Origin: Candidatus Celerinatantimonas neptuna | GTDB lineage: Bacteria > Pseudomonadota > Gammaproteobacteria > Enterobacterales > Celerinatantimonadaceae | NCBI GenBank assembly: GCA_911810475.1 | Contig: OU461276.1 | Coordinates: 4,068,138 to 4,132,137 of the forward strand | DNA length: 64,000 nucleotides | Direction of reading: 5' to 3' | Shown here: positions 36,152 to 45,014 of the stretch, one piece after another | Layout: each line of letters opens with the position of its first letter | Position numbering within the stretch: the stretch's first letter is position 1 | Notes under the pieces: generated by a model | What the model saw: the letters and a program-made list of their open reading frames with translations, nothing else | Databases searched by the model: none | What the model was told of the DNA's origin: nothing | Translations under genes and position numbers: made by a program

Positions 36152-37006
36152 ATGGTTTCACAGACAAAAAACGATATTATAAAAATAAAATATGATGGCG
36201 ATGCTCTCCAAGACCACCAAATAGATCTAACCTTACTTGCTAATGCACTTCAGGGAATAGATTCTCTAATTAGCGAAAGTAATTTGTCAGTCAATGGCGC
36301 CTCGGACAACATCAATGTAAAGGTCGATGCTTTCAAGGAAGGTTCTTTTGAATTGGTGCTTGACGTAATTCAACATCCTACAGAATATACAGAGATTCTA
36401 TCTGTTATAGGCATCGGGGGAGCCGCCTTACTGGCAGGAAAAGATTCCCTCATATCGGCGATAAAAAAACTCAATTCTCGAAAAATCAAAAAATTATCTT
36501 ATGCCCAAAATGGTGACTGCAAAGTAACTACCGATGATGGTGAAACATTTACAGTCCCACCATATTTAAAAAGCTTGCTAGCATCATCATCTATCCGACA
36601 AGCGCTTTCAAAAATGATCCACAAACCGCTTCAAAAAGAAGGTGTTACATCTTTCAAAATACTATCTGCCAGTGATTCTGAACTACTATCTGTCGAAAAA
36701 GAAGACAGTGAGGTATTCAGGTACCGAAGAATACCTATCGAACAGCAATATGTAGAGGACACGATTGATGATGCCGTCATAACCTTTCTTACTGTCCATG
36801 GAGATAAAACTCACCATTGGAGGATAGATTATGAAGGTGAACCCCAAACAGTTTCTATACAAGATGCCGAATTTATTGCAAAAGTAAAAAGTGGTAGCGA
36901 ACCTGAGCTGTTTTCTGCTGCATATAGTGCTACTCTGATTGTACAAGAGGATCTAAATTCTCTGGACAAAATATACATTATTGGTAAAGTGCACGGCTGT
37001 TTATAA
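36152..37006 (+). CDS. Unrecognised cytoplasmic protein, first gene of a three-gene module
   Basis: The 284-residue protein has no signal peptide. An N-terminal alpha/beta part (IIKIKYDGDALQDHQIDLTL, LANALQGIDSLI, NINVKVDAFKEGSFELVLDV) is followed by one hydrophobic glycine-rich helix (ILSVIGIGGAALLAGKDSLI) and a beta-rich C-terminal half ending in VQEDLNSLDKIYIIGKVHG. It is followed 29 bases later by a TM protein with a GGGGAGGAG ribosome-binding site. I do not recognise the family. The island position suggests cargo, perhaps defence or stress related. Confidence 0.65.
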   Translation: MVSQTKNDIIKIKYDGDALQDHQIDLTLLANALQGIDSLISESNLSVNGASDNINVKVDAFKEGSFELVLDVIQHPTEYTEILSVIGIGGAALLAGKDSLISAIKKLNSRKIKKLSYAQNGDCKVTTDDGETFTVPPYLKSLLASSSIRQALSKMIHKPLQKEGVTSFKILSASDSELLSVEKEDSEVFRYRRIPIEQQYVEDTIDDAVITFLTVHGDKTHHWRIDYEGEPQTVSIQDAEFIAKVKSGSEPELFSAAYSATLIVQEDLNSLDKIYIIGKVHGCL

Positions 37007-37035
37007 TACAACCACTAACACTTGGGGAGGAGATC

Positions 37036-37281
37036 ATGGAGACAGTAGCTTTTTGGGCGTTGTTCTTTGGTGTTTTACCCATACTTTATTGGGGATTTCG
37101 TTTATTTTTTGACAACTTGATAGAAAAGTTTCTGCCTCATCATATTGTAACTTTAGAGGTCCAAGAAAAAGATGGTTCTTGGACCTCAACACAGTTAGAT
37201 ATGTCCAATGACAAGGAATTCTATAGAGTATCGCTAGCTATCTTAAATAAAGAAAGGCAAATTGATGGCGACAAAAAATGA
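37036..37281 (+). CDS. Small membrane-anchored protein, second gene of the module
   Basis: An 81-residue protein with an N-terminal TM helix (TVAFWALFFGVLPILYWGFR) and a short cytoplasmic beta region (HIVTLEVQEKDGSWTSTQLD, then FYRVSLAILNKERQI). It has a strong GGGGAGGAG site. It overlaps the next gene by 17 bases, so the two are likely coupled. No family is known to me. Confidence 0.65.
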   Translation: METVAFWALFFGVLPILYWGFRLFFDNLIEKFLPHHIVTLEVQEKDGSWTSTQLDMSNDKEFYRVSLAILNKERQIDGDKK

Positions 37282-37819
37282 TACATCAAAACGAGTTCCT
37301 ACAATTTCAAATGTTGCCGCCTCTCTAATTGTAGGGGCGTTGTCAATTTTTATTTCTTCTTGGAATGGTAAATTCTACAATACCGACTTTGCTCAGCTGA
37401 AAAATATATTAATTATAGCCACTCCTGGGATAGCTCTCTTTCTAGCTCATTGGTTTAAAGAATTAGGTTATTATGTAGCCCTTGGAAGAGGGAAAAGAAA
37501 GTTAAAAACTATCAATAAAAATAAGAAAATAGAGTTGGAACTAGCATTGAGTAACCCTCATCTGACGGAGGAACAAAAGGTCCCTTTTAGAACACAACTT
37601 GCTGAGACTTTTCAGGAAAGTATAGATATAGAAGGGAATAGTTATCAATTTGTAAATGAGCATCAAAAGAAAACTCAAGATGAGCTAAAAGAACTTCAAG
37701 ATAAAGATCCATACACAGATAGACAAGCTAAAGCGGATATCGATAAAGCACTGCCTCCAGACAAAACTTCTAATGCTCAGGAAGAATCTACAACAGCTCC
37801 TACATCCTTAGGGAACTAA
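37265..37819 (+). CDS. Membrane protein with charged C-terminal tail, third gene of the module
   Basis: The 184-residue protein has two TM helices (ISNVAASLIVGALSIFISSW; NILIIATPGIALFLAHWF) and then a long charged helical tail (KKIELELALSNPHLTEEQKV, QKKTQDELKELQDKDPY) with a low-complexity end. The overlap with the previous gene suggests fixed stoichiometry. The sequence is more AT-rich than the phage late genes nearby, typical of cargo. Function is unknown. Confidence 0.65.
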   Translation: MATKNDTSKRVPTISNVAASLIVGALSIFISSWNGKFYNTDFAQLKNILIIATPGIALFLAHWFKELGYYVALGRGKRKLKTINKNKKIELELALSNPHLTEEQKVPFRTQLAETFQESIDIEGNSYQFVNEHQKKTQDELKELQDKDPYTDRQAKADIDKALPPDKTSNAQEESTTAPTSLGN

Positions 37820-37981
37820 ATTATATTTTGTGACACGTCACGCTCCCCTACCGCAACCGCCATTTTGCCCATTTTGGCTCTGCTGTTGGTGGTGACTTAG
37901 GGGGCTAAAAATTTTTTTATCGGGCGATGTAGCCGCGTATGCAAGGAAACGGGCCCAAGAAGGACCCGTAAGAGGCAATAT

Positions 37982-38134
37982 TTATGCTTTAGCGAGGACA
38001 GGTGCTCTCTTTGGACCAGACACTTCTGGGGCTGGAGCTTTGAATTGAGAAGACATAAGAACACGAGCATTTTTCAGCATAACATCTCGCATCTCATGTG
38101 GCTGCAAACGTTTCTGCTGTTTTTGAGCTTTCAT
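37982..38134 (-). CDS. Small basic protein following the acetyltransferase-like gene
   Basis: A 50-codon frame starting MKAQKQQKRLQPHEMRDVML, with a GAGGAGGGTTT ribosome-binding site 6 bases before ATG 38134. It is basic, with a proline-rich end (FKAPAPEVSGPKRAPVLAKA). It lies 82 bases downstream of the gene at 38216-38746 on the same strand. The strong ribosome-binding site argues that it is real. Role unknown. Confidence 0.5.
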   Translation of the reverse strand: MKAQKQQKRLQPHEMRDVMLKNARVLMSSQFKAPAPEVSGPKRAPVLAKA

Positions 38135-38215
38135 AAACCCTCCTCTATACCAATACTTTTCTAACACTTTGTTTAATTATACATCATATTGTATCTTATA
38201 TGAAAACATATATAA

Positions 38216-38746
38216 CTACGGTAATAAACTTTTCGCTATGTCAATTTGAGCCTGCTGTAACGCCTCAACTGAGGCATACATAGCCCCCCCATCTGAGCAC
38301 AACTCAAATCCAAACGTTTTATAGAAATCCACGAGTCCTTCTGCGGGCTCAACAATAAATGCCCCTTTAGATCCTTCGATAAGTCCTAAAAAATAAGTAC
38401 TTGCAATGATAACTAACTGTACTAAGTGGCCATGTAGAGGATGCTGCTGATCTTCTGTCACAAATGATTCGATAAGGAAAATATGGAGATTGCCATTTTG
38501 ATCATCGTAGATAGACAAGGAAGCGCCACTCAAACCATCTTGACTAACCAGCTTAACTCCAAGACAAAAAGCATTGGGAGACTCATAATGACCGTGATAC
38601 GCCAACCAATTTAGTTCCGATTCCCCTTGAACTATCCCTTGAAAATTCTCAAAGCTAAGCTCTTCAACTCTCAAAGACAATCCTGCTGTATTTATAAATA
38701 CTTGTAGAAACGAAATGGTCTCAATCCGGGCTTCTTCAATAGTCAT
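38216..38746 (-). CDS. Acetyltransferase-like protein (GNAT-related, weak)
   Basis: A 176-residue protein. The second half resembles the GNAT fold: FLIESFVTEDQQHPLHGHLV, FIVEPAEGLVDFYKTFGFEL. The LVDFYKTFGFE motif is the typical last GNAT helix/strand, but the acetyl-CoA loop RxxGxG is not evident. The first half is acidic and unfamiliar. It may form a unit with the small gene downstream. Confidence 0.5.
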   Translation of the reverse strand: MTIEEARIETISFLQVFINTAGLSLRVEELSFENFQGIVQGESELNWLAYHGHYESPNAFCLGVKLVSQDGLSGASLSIYDDQNGNLHIFLIESFVTEDQQHPLHGHLVQLVIIASTYFLGLIEGSKGAFIVEPAEGLVDFYKTFGFELCSDGGAMYASVEALQQAQIDIAKSLLP

Positions 38747-38813
38747 GAACACTTATTTCTCTTCAACAATCATTGACTTTCTTTATGATACCACACTCAT
38801 TTTATTCATCTGT

Positions 38814-39098
38814 TCAGTTATAACTGCCAAAATACACAAACTCGACCCCACCACACTCTCTCACTCGGCTATCACGTTGCAGATAGTTCTTATCATAAAG
38901 CTGGCGCAAAAGTTGGCTCATGGCATTTACGGTCGTGGCACATCGTTTGGCCATCGTCAGTGCGGTGACCTGTTCATTATGTTGGATGTTCTGCAAGACA
39001 TTGAGTTGGGCTTTAGACAATCGAATAAATTGCACTTGTTCTGGCACTTGGCGAGCTGCTTTTAACAGGTTTTGATTCACTGTTTGTTTTTTATTCAT
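38814..39098 (-). CDS. Small winged-helix regulator
   Basis: The 94-residue protein matches a MarR-like winged helix: LSKAQLNVLQNIQHNEQVTA, LTMAKRCATTVNAMSQLLRQ, LYDKNYLQRDSRVRECGGV. It lies between the integrase and cargo genes, a usual place for a phage or island regulator. The target is unknown. Confidence 0.65.
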   Translation of the reverse strand: MNKKQTVNQNLLKAARQVPEQVQFIRLSKAQLNVLQNIQHNEQVTALTMAKRCATTVNAMSQLLRQLYDKNYLQRDSRVRECGGVEFVYFGSYN

Positions 39099-39175
39099 TC
39101 TTCTGTTTTACCTTGATTCAGACCATTTATAGTGGTTGACGTGAAGATGATGGATAGAGGTAGAGGGGAAAAGGG

Positions 39176-40444
39176 CTAAGCAGCCTTTTTGTTTTGCAAA
39201 AAAACAGGAGTGAAGGTGTTTAACCAGCAGGAATTTAGCCATTCATGATAGGTCTGTAAGGCTTCACGCTTCTTTTCGGCCATATGTGAGTAGATATAAG
39301 CTTCATCTAAGGCACTGCCGCTATGGTTCAATAACGACTCGGCCACAATGTAATCCACGCCTAATTCCGCCCAAATCGAACGCGCCCGTTTACGCAAATC
39401 ATGTCCTGACCAGAGCTGCTGTGAAAAATCCCTCACCCATTGGCTTGCTTTATCAGATGAGATGGGTTTGATATTCCAGCGGGACGTAGGGAATAACGCA
39501 TCACTCTGAAAACCGTTAGCGTATTGCCACTGTTGGTAAGATTTCAGAATGTTTAACATGAGGTCGGTTAATGGATATATCATTTCACGGCGGTTTTTCG
39601 CGTTTTTGGATGGAATAATCCATTGGCGTTGAACAAAGTTAATGTGCTGCCAGCGTGCATTGCGGGTTTCTCCAATCCGCGAACCATGGGCTAACATCAT
39701 TAAAATAAGCAGTCGTTGTGGCGGTTGTTCGCTATTCAGTCGCGTTAATAACGTTGGAACTTGTCGTGTGCTGAGTTGACAGCCTTTAATCTGGTTCTTT
39801 TTAATGGAAAAGGTTTTACTGAAAAAGTCTTTGTAAAAGATATCCGCCATCGGATTTTGTGTGATGAATTTTACCTGCTTGGCCTGAGCACAAGCGGTTT
39901 TAAGCAAGGTAAAGGTGGCATTGAGATAACTCACGGCATATTGGTTGGCACGCATGGGTTGGATAAGTTGTTGGTCAATCACGGGTTTGGTCAGTTGATT
40001 TACGGCTGTATTTTCGAAGCTGGGGATCAGGTGCTTTTTGGCAATACTGCGCAGGTTTGTCAGGCGGGCTGGTGTCATCTGGTGTAAGTTGGCTTGCCGT
40101 TTGAGATACCAGTGAAGCAATTCAGCCACGGTGAGGAACGGGTTACAGTCGGCCGTTTCGCCGCTTGCGACTTTCATCAGTGTCACATTCACCACCTCCA
40201 TTATGTGTTTGGCTGATAATGCTGGCCATGCACCAATACGGTATCGGTATTGTTGGCCAGCTTCGTAGCGCATTAACCACCATGATGCCCGCTCCCGGTC
40301 TTTGTGATATCGCAGATAAAGCGAAGTGCGGCTGTCTTTAAGCTGTCGAACGGACTCATCGCTTAAATATTTGCGGATCTGCGCTTCACTGATTTTGGTG
40401 CGAACGGTGGATGAGAAAAAGGCGCGTTGGTTCTGGATCATCAT
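39176..40444 (-). CDS. Tyrosine recombinase / phage integrase
   Basis: The 422-residue protein has an N-terminal arm-binding domain, a core-binding domain (about 100-190) and a catalytic domain with Arg256 (HGSRIGETRNARW), His348 and Arg351 (SGHDLRKRAR), His374 (LLNHSG) and Tyr383 or Tyr385 (AYIYSH). It integrates and excises the prophage. Its ATG overlaps the stop of gene D (TAATG), so it is translated with the late operon, which is unusual. An attachment site should lie close to its 3' end, about 39.1 kb. Confidence 0.92.
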   Translation of the reverse strand: MMIQNQRAFFSSTVRTKISEAQIRKYLSDESVRQLKDSRTSLYLRYHKDRERASWWLMRYEAGQQYRYRIGAWPALSAKHIMEVVNVTLMKVASGETADCNPFLTVAELLHWYLKRQANLHQMTPARLTNLRSIAKKHLIPSFENTAVNQLTKPVIDQQLIQPMRANQYAVSYLNATFTLLKTACAQAKQVKFITQNPMADIFYKDFFSKTFSIKKNQIKGCQLSTRQVPTLLTRLNSEQPPQRLLILMMLAHGSRIGETRNARWQHINFVQRQWIIPSKNAKNRREMIYPLTDLMLNILKSYQQWQYANGFQSDALFPTSRWNIKPISSDKASQWVRDFSQQLWSGHDLRKRARSIWAELGVDYIVAESLLNHSGSALDEAYIYSHMAEKKREALQTYHEWLNSCWLNTFTPVFLQNKKAA

Positions 40445-41412
40445 TAATCTCCTGTCAGTGTCGCATGGATGGTCATTTGATTAGGTTGCAGCCCCTGCCC
40501 TGAGAATTCGACCTCATCAATTGAGCAATGGCCCTGAAATGCGCGGGGGAATGTAGCGTCTAAAACGAATAATCCTTCAGCAAACGCTTTCGGGTTCGGT
40601 GTGGCGGTAATGGTCAGTTTTCGCCCTTGTCGTTGCAGGCGGCGTAATTCTGCAGCGGCGGCTTGTGTGGCTTCGCTTTTACTGTTTTTATCTTTTCCTA
40701 ATTGTTTAAATGGCGATGAACCCAGGCTGACTTCTTGCCGGGTTCCATCTTGGGTGGTGACGTAATAGGCTTTTACGCCATTAAAGCCATTTCGTCCGTC
40801 TAACTCGGCCGAGACATTCACTACATTCGGCTGTTTATCGGTCGGTTCGGTGAATGTAATGGTTTCAATTTGTTTGCCAGAGATACTTTTTGCTTCGCCC
40901 ATGGGAACAAATACATAGAGTCTTTCAACGGGTTTGGCATAGGCATCGAATTGTTTCGCTAGTCGATTTAAGAATGCCGAGGCGCTTTCATCGGTGCGAT
41001 CACAATGCTCGATTTCAATTTTTGCTAATCGAGGATGTACAAAAACATCGTACCCAAACGGGGTGATGGTATCTGAGATAATTTGAGCCAGTTTCACCTG
41101 GTCCCAGCTTGCCGATTGTCGTTTCAAAAATTCAGATTGATTCGCTAGAAATGGCGCTACGGTTAATACCAACTGCACTTCACTCGGGCGAAGTGTTGCG
41201 CTGCGCTGCGCAATTTGGAAAATATCGCGCTTTACGTCCCCTAAATAAACGGTGTATTGCTCGCCTTTCGGAGGAATACCGTCAATGTCGGTTGAGTTGA
41301 TGGATAATGTGAGTGAATCCCCTTCAACGCCGTTGGCGTCTTTGAGGTGCCACGATTTAAGCCGAGCCATCATAAGGTCGGCGTTTTTTCCGGTTAGTTT
41401 AAGCATATTCAT
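40444..41412 (-). CDS. Tail protein D (P2 gpD-like, late control/baseplate hub)
   Basis: The 322-residue protein resembles P2 gpD: LKSWHLKDANGVEGDSLTLS near the start, FLANQSEFLKRQSASWDQVK, LNRLAKQFDAYAKPV in the middle, and a beta-rich end. GpD forms the spike hub with gpV. It ends the tail operon X-U-T upstream and is coupled to the integrase. Confidence 0.88.
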   Translation of the reverse strand: MNMLKLTGKNADLMMARLKSWHLKDANGVEGDSLTLSINSTDIDGIPPKGEQYTVYLGDVKRDIFQIAQRSATLRPSEVQLVLTVAPFLANQSEFLKRQSASWDQVKLAQIISDTITPFGYDVFVHPRLAKIEIEHCDRTDESASAFLNRLAKQFDAYAKPVERLYVFVPMGEAKSISGKQIETITFTEPTDKQPNVVNVSAELDGRNGFNGVKAYYVTTQDGTRQEVSLGSSPFKQLGKDKNSKSEATQAAAAELRRLQRQGRKLTITATPNPKAFAEGLFVLDATFPRAFQGHCSIDEVEFSGQGLQPNQMTIHATLTGD

Positions 41413-41429
41413 TCTTGGTTTATTAAAAA

Positions 41430-41633
41430 TTAATCCCAGCTACGGGTTACATTGGTTTGTTTAGGAACACTCGCCACATCTGGCAAGGTAACGGTCATCG
41501 ATTGAGGGAAAATAGCTACGCGGATTTGAGGATTTAACTGATAAAACGCAGCCTCTAATTGGTCGTTATCATCCCCTAAATGTTGATAAAGCAAATCGGT
41601 AATTAATTGCCCTTTTTGTGCCAGAACCTTCAT
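41430..41633 (-). CDS. Tail protein X (P2 gpX-like)
   Basis: A 67-residue LysM-like tail protein: GQLITDLLYQHLGDDNDQLE, AAFYQLNPQI, then TLPDVAS. It lies between U and D, as in P2-like phages, with a 4-base overlap with U. Confidence 0.85.
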   Translation of the reverse strand: MKVLAQKGQLITDLLYQHLGDDNDQLEAAFYQLNPQIRVAIFPQSMTVTLPDVASVPKQTNVTRSWD

Positions 41634-41998
41634 TGCCGGTACTCCTCAAGAGCCAGTTCAACATCGGTTACCATCGCCTGGCCATTATGAATGAGCTGCG
41701 AGCGCCCTTCTCTGAGCCGCTTGATCGTCCATTTTCCTAAGTTCTGCCCGGTGCCGGTGCTAACTTGTTGCGGTTTATTCAGCAAATCACGCAATGAATC
41801 AACGTGGTCGGCTGCGCTCAACTGCAACCATTTGGCGCTGATGCTAATCGTTTCTAACGGCTGGCCAACAAACTCTGCCCGGGCATTATTGACTAAGGCA
41901 ACTTGCGAATACGCCCCTTGTGTTATCCGGTCAAATTTGGCAATCGGGGTATTCTCCCCGACAGAAAAGACAAACTGACCGATCACTAAATGATGCAT
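41630..41998 (-). CDS. Tail completion protein U (P2 gpU-like)
   Basis: The 122-residue protein begins MHHLVIGQFVFSVGENTPIA and ends TDVELALEEY, like the P2 gpU family. It forms the tail terminator. It sits just after the tape-measure gene. Confidence 0.85.
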   Translation of the reverse strand: MHHLVIGQFVFSVGENTPIAKFDRITQGAYSQVALVNNARAEFVGQPLETISISAKWLQLSAADHVDSLRDLLNKPQQVSTGTGQNLGKWTIKRLREGRSQLIHNGQAMVTDVELALEEYRQ

Positions 41999-42006
41999 AC
42001 AATCCC

Positions 42007-44865
42007 TTAGCTATCGTAATCGATTGCGCTGTGGGCCATTTGGGTGCTTATAGTATTGCCACCCATGATTTGGCCATATTTTTCATTCATCTGTTGAATG
42101 ACATTTTGGGCAATATCTTTGGATTTTTGATGAGGGTGTGGATTCACATTGATCACCGGGGAAAAATGAACAGGGGGTTGTTGACGTGCTGCCGCTTCTT
42201 TATGCTGAACTTTAGCCACTTTATCTGCCGTTTTATCTGGGGAATCAAACAGCGAGCCAAACCATTGACCAATCGAACTGCCGCCAAGCCCGCCAGCAAT
42301 TGATCCCAATAAGCCACCAATGGCCGTACCAATCCCTGGTACAATCATGGTGCCAATGGCCGCACCTAATGCACCGCCCCCAGCACTACCGGCCATGTCA
42401 CCAACTGCGCCCCCGGTTTGTTCAGTGTCACCGGCTTTAATGCCTCTCATAATATTGGCCGCATCCATAGCATAACCAAGCGGCTTAAATACTTTGGACA
42501 AGCCCCGTTTTCCCAAACCTTCGGCTACATCACCACCAATATCGACAGCATCACGCGCCCAACCATTCAGCGGCATTGAGGCAATCGTTCCACCAATTCC
42601 AGCCAGAGCCAGGCCTTTCGGGTGGATATATCCCCGAGCAGTGCCATTTTGCCAAATATCCCCTACTTTTTGCGTTAGAGGACTTTCAAGCACCCGGGCG
42701 ACTAATCCGCCTAACCCGTGCCGTTTCGCCATTTTTCTTTCAATACGCCGGGCCATACGGCTTTCCATGACTTTCGTGACCAAGCCACCTAATCCACGAC
42801 GACGCCGACGCATTCGCCGATAACGCCGACGCACATCACGACGCGAACGGCGGCGAACGTCTCCCCCTAATCCGCCTCCACGTTGAGGCCCACCCCGATC
42901 ATTTGGAGCACTAGAAGCAACCGAACGCCCTAACCGCTCCCACTGTTTCGCTGCATAAGCCGCAATTCGCCCGCCTTCTCGGGTTTCCCGGTTTAACCCC
43001 ATTCGGGATAAACGCGATTTATCGATGACATTTCCAAAGATTAACGAAATGGCTTTACCAGCTAATAGCGCACCTTTCAGTGCAATGAATGCACCAGCGG
43101 TCATCCCCAAAACCCGCGTCAGCCCTTGGTTCTTATCAGCAAAACTGGCGATATAATTAATGGCATTGCCAAGTGGAATTAAAACAGCATTCAGGGCGGG
43201 TAACATGGCTTCGCCCACAACCACCGCCAATCGATGCAGTTTGTTTGTAAATAACTCAACCCCGTTTTCAGTGGTCTTTATCCGGGTGTCATATTCGTTA
43301 TTCAGTGACTGAATGTTGGCCTTTTCACCTTTGTTGGCCAACGCTAATGCTTGCGTTAAGTTTTTGGTGTTACCAGCGAGCGCAGCAACAGAGCCGGTCA
43401 CTTCTTGCCCGAAAATCTGACTAATCAGCGCACTGCGGTTATTCTTCGGTGCCTGGTTAATCGCCGCTAAAACTTTGAGCAGCGTTGCCGATGCATTTTT
43501 TTGCATTTCAGCAGCTAACTGTGGCGCACTGAATCCCAATTGTTTTAACGCTGATTTCTCTTTGCCCGCTGCCGCATCGCCTAATGTAAGTCGGCTAGAA
43601 ATATTTTTAACAGCCGTTGCTGCGCGCTGGTTTTCCATACCCGTTGCAAGCAGTGCCGATGCTAAAGCCGCTGTTTCGTTTGATTTAAACCCGGCAGTTT
43701 TTGCTGTTGCCCCTTGCCGGGCCAACACATCGGCAATATCACTGGCACGTGAGTTTTGATGGTTAGATAACAGATTGGCCAGGCCTGCTAAATTCAACGC
43801 ACCTTTTTGATCTAAACCCAGAGAGGCCTTAAACACAGCCAGCGTTTTACCGGCCTGCCCCGCATCCATATCAAACGCAACGCCCATTTTGGCGCTATCC
43901 AGCACAAACTGTTTTAACTTTGCAATATCTGAAATGCCAGATTGCCCGCCAGCCGCTAACATGGCATTGATATCATTGGCACTCATCGGAGTAGTCGTGG
44001 AGGTTTTCAAAGACCAGCTGCGCAAGCGAGCAGCCTGTTCGGGGGACATGTTCACCACTTTGGTCACATCAGCAAAGGATGATTCATTTTTCATCGCCGC
44101 CCACATGGCCCCACCCATGGGAGCCGCAGCCAAGGCTAACCCGGTCGCCTGGCCCCGCAGTTCACTTAGTTTGGCGCTGCGTTTATCAATGCGTGATTGA
44201 ATTGCATTACGCTTGCGTAATTGCTCCCCTTGACGAGCCAGTGCAGCCGTTGCCTTTTCTGATGCCTTTTCAAGCCGTAGTTGTTCCTCACTTAACTTAT
44301 CAGTTTGCAGCCCGGCTTCACTTAATTTGTGATTTAATGCCCCCAGTTTCTCACGCTGCGTGTCATATTTCCCATTGAGTGACGTTACGCGGCTTTGGGC
44401 TTTTCGGTAACTGGTTGTCAGCGAATCGGTTTGAGCGCGGCTTTGATGAATTTCGGTATTCAACGTTGACAGACGTTGCCGGGTTTGATGGGCTCGCTCT
44501 TGTAAATCTCGCAGCCCTTCACCCGACGCTTTTTTCATTTGCTGATTCAGGCTTTTTAACTCAGCATCCGTTTCACGATAAGCCGCTCTTAAACTCTGCG
44601 TCGTTTGTTTGCTGCGCTGAATTTCTGCATCAAACTGCTCTATAGAGACTTTCGCTTCACCCAATTGCTGCGCCAATTTCTGAACGCGAATGGATGCAGA
44701 CTCAAACCCCCGAACCGATTTAAGTTGGCTATTGATGCCTTTCACCGCTTCGCGTTGTTCAGCTATCGCCTGAGTCAATCGTTCAGTGGCTGTTGTGGTC
44801 GACGCAATCTGTTTAGCCCCTTTAACCGCCGCATCAATGACTACTTTGATCTTTTCATCACTCAT
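42007..44865 (-). CDS. Tail tape-measure protein (P2 gpT-like)
   Basis: The 952-residue protein has an N-terminal coiled-coil stretch (residues 1-230), a TMP core (FADVTKVVNMSPEQAARLRS, LKTSTTTPMSANDINAMLAA, GQEVTGSVAALAGNT), hydrophobic segments, an unusually arginine-rich region at about 650-720 (GDVRRRSRRDVRRRYRRMRR) and glycine-rich hydrophobic helices near the end. It sets tail length and helps DNA entry. The long Arg-rich segment is a peculiarity. Confidence 0.92.
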   Translation of the reverse strand: MSDEKIKVVIDAAVKGAKQIASTTTATERLTQAIAEQREAVKGINSQLKSVRGFESASIRVQKLAQQLGEAKVSIEQFDAEIQRSKQTTQSLRAAYRETDAELKSLNQQMKKASGEGLRDLQERAHQTRQRLSTLNTEIHQSRAQTDSLTTSYRKAQSRVTSLNGKYDTQREKLGALNHKLSEAGLQTDKLSEEQLRLEKASEKATAALARQGEQLRKRNAIQSRIDKRSAKLSELRGQATGLALAAAPMGGAMWAAMKNESSFADVTKVVNMSPEQAARLRSWSLKTSTTTPMSANDINAMLAAGGQSGISDIAKLKQFVLDSAKMGVAFDMDAGQAGKTLAVFKASLGLDQKGALNLAGLANLLSNHQNSRASDIADVLARQGATAKTAGFKSNETAALASALLATGMENQRAATAVKNISSRLTLGDAAAGKEKSALKQLGFSAPQLAAEMQKNASATLLKVLAAINQAPKNNRSALISQIFGQEVTGSVAALAGNTKNLTQALALANKGEKANIQSLNNEYDTRIKTTENGVELFTNKLHRLAVVVGEAMLPALNAVLIPLGNAINYIASFADKNQGLTRVLGMTAGAFIALKGALLAGKAISLIFGNVIDKSRLSRMGLNRETREGGRIAAYAAKQWERLGRSVASSAPNDRGGPQRGGGLGGDVRRRSRRDVRRRYRRMRRRRRGLGGLVTKVMESRMARRIERKMAKRHGLGGLVARVLESPLTQKVGDIWQNGTARGYIHPKGLALAGIGGTIASMPLNGWARDAVDIGGDVAEGLGKRGLSKVFKPLGYAMDAANIMRGIKAGDTEQTGGAVGDMAGSAGGGALGAAIGTMIVPGIGTAIGGLLGSIAGGLGGSSIGQWFGSLFDSPDKTADKVAKVQHKEAAARQQPPVHFSPVINVNPHPHQKSKDIAQNVIQQMNEKYGQIMGGNTISTQMAHSAIDYDS

Positions 44866-45014
44866 CGTGTGACCCCGAGTTTATCTAAAATCATGTTGTA
44901 ACGGCGCACCGCAACATCCTGCGGCCATTCACGCAGTTCGCTTTCACTGGTATTGCGATGCATTGGGATTAAATCGATGAGGGCTTCAACGTCGCGGGGT
45001 GAAAGTAATCCCCC
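44862..45014 (-). CDS. Tail assembly protein E' (made by -1 frameshift from E)
   Basis: In the -1 frame relative to E the sequence reads GGLLSPRDVEALIDLIPMHR, NTSESELREWPQDVAVRRYN and MILDKLGVTR, ending in a TGA that overlaps the tape-measure ATG. It has no own start. P2-like phages make E+E' by slippage. Here the candidate slip site is a run of five G (45010-45014). This accounts for the gap between E and the tape-measure gene. Confidence 0.75.
   Translation of the reverse strand, partial: GGLLSPRDVEALIDLIPMHRNTSESELREWPQDVAVRRYNMILDKLGVTR

Noticed and set aside
30050..39176. A CRISPR-associated Tn7-like transposon (I-F3)
   Set aside because: No tnsA, tnsB, tnsC, tniQ or I-F effector genes and no Tn7-type end repeats are seen around the array.
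42494..44901. Plus-strand open frames opposite the tape-measure gene
   Set aside because: They are antisense shadows of a well-supported long gene, with no ribosome-binding sites and no family match.
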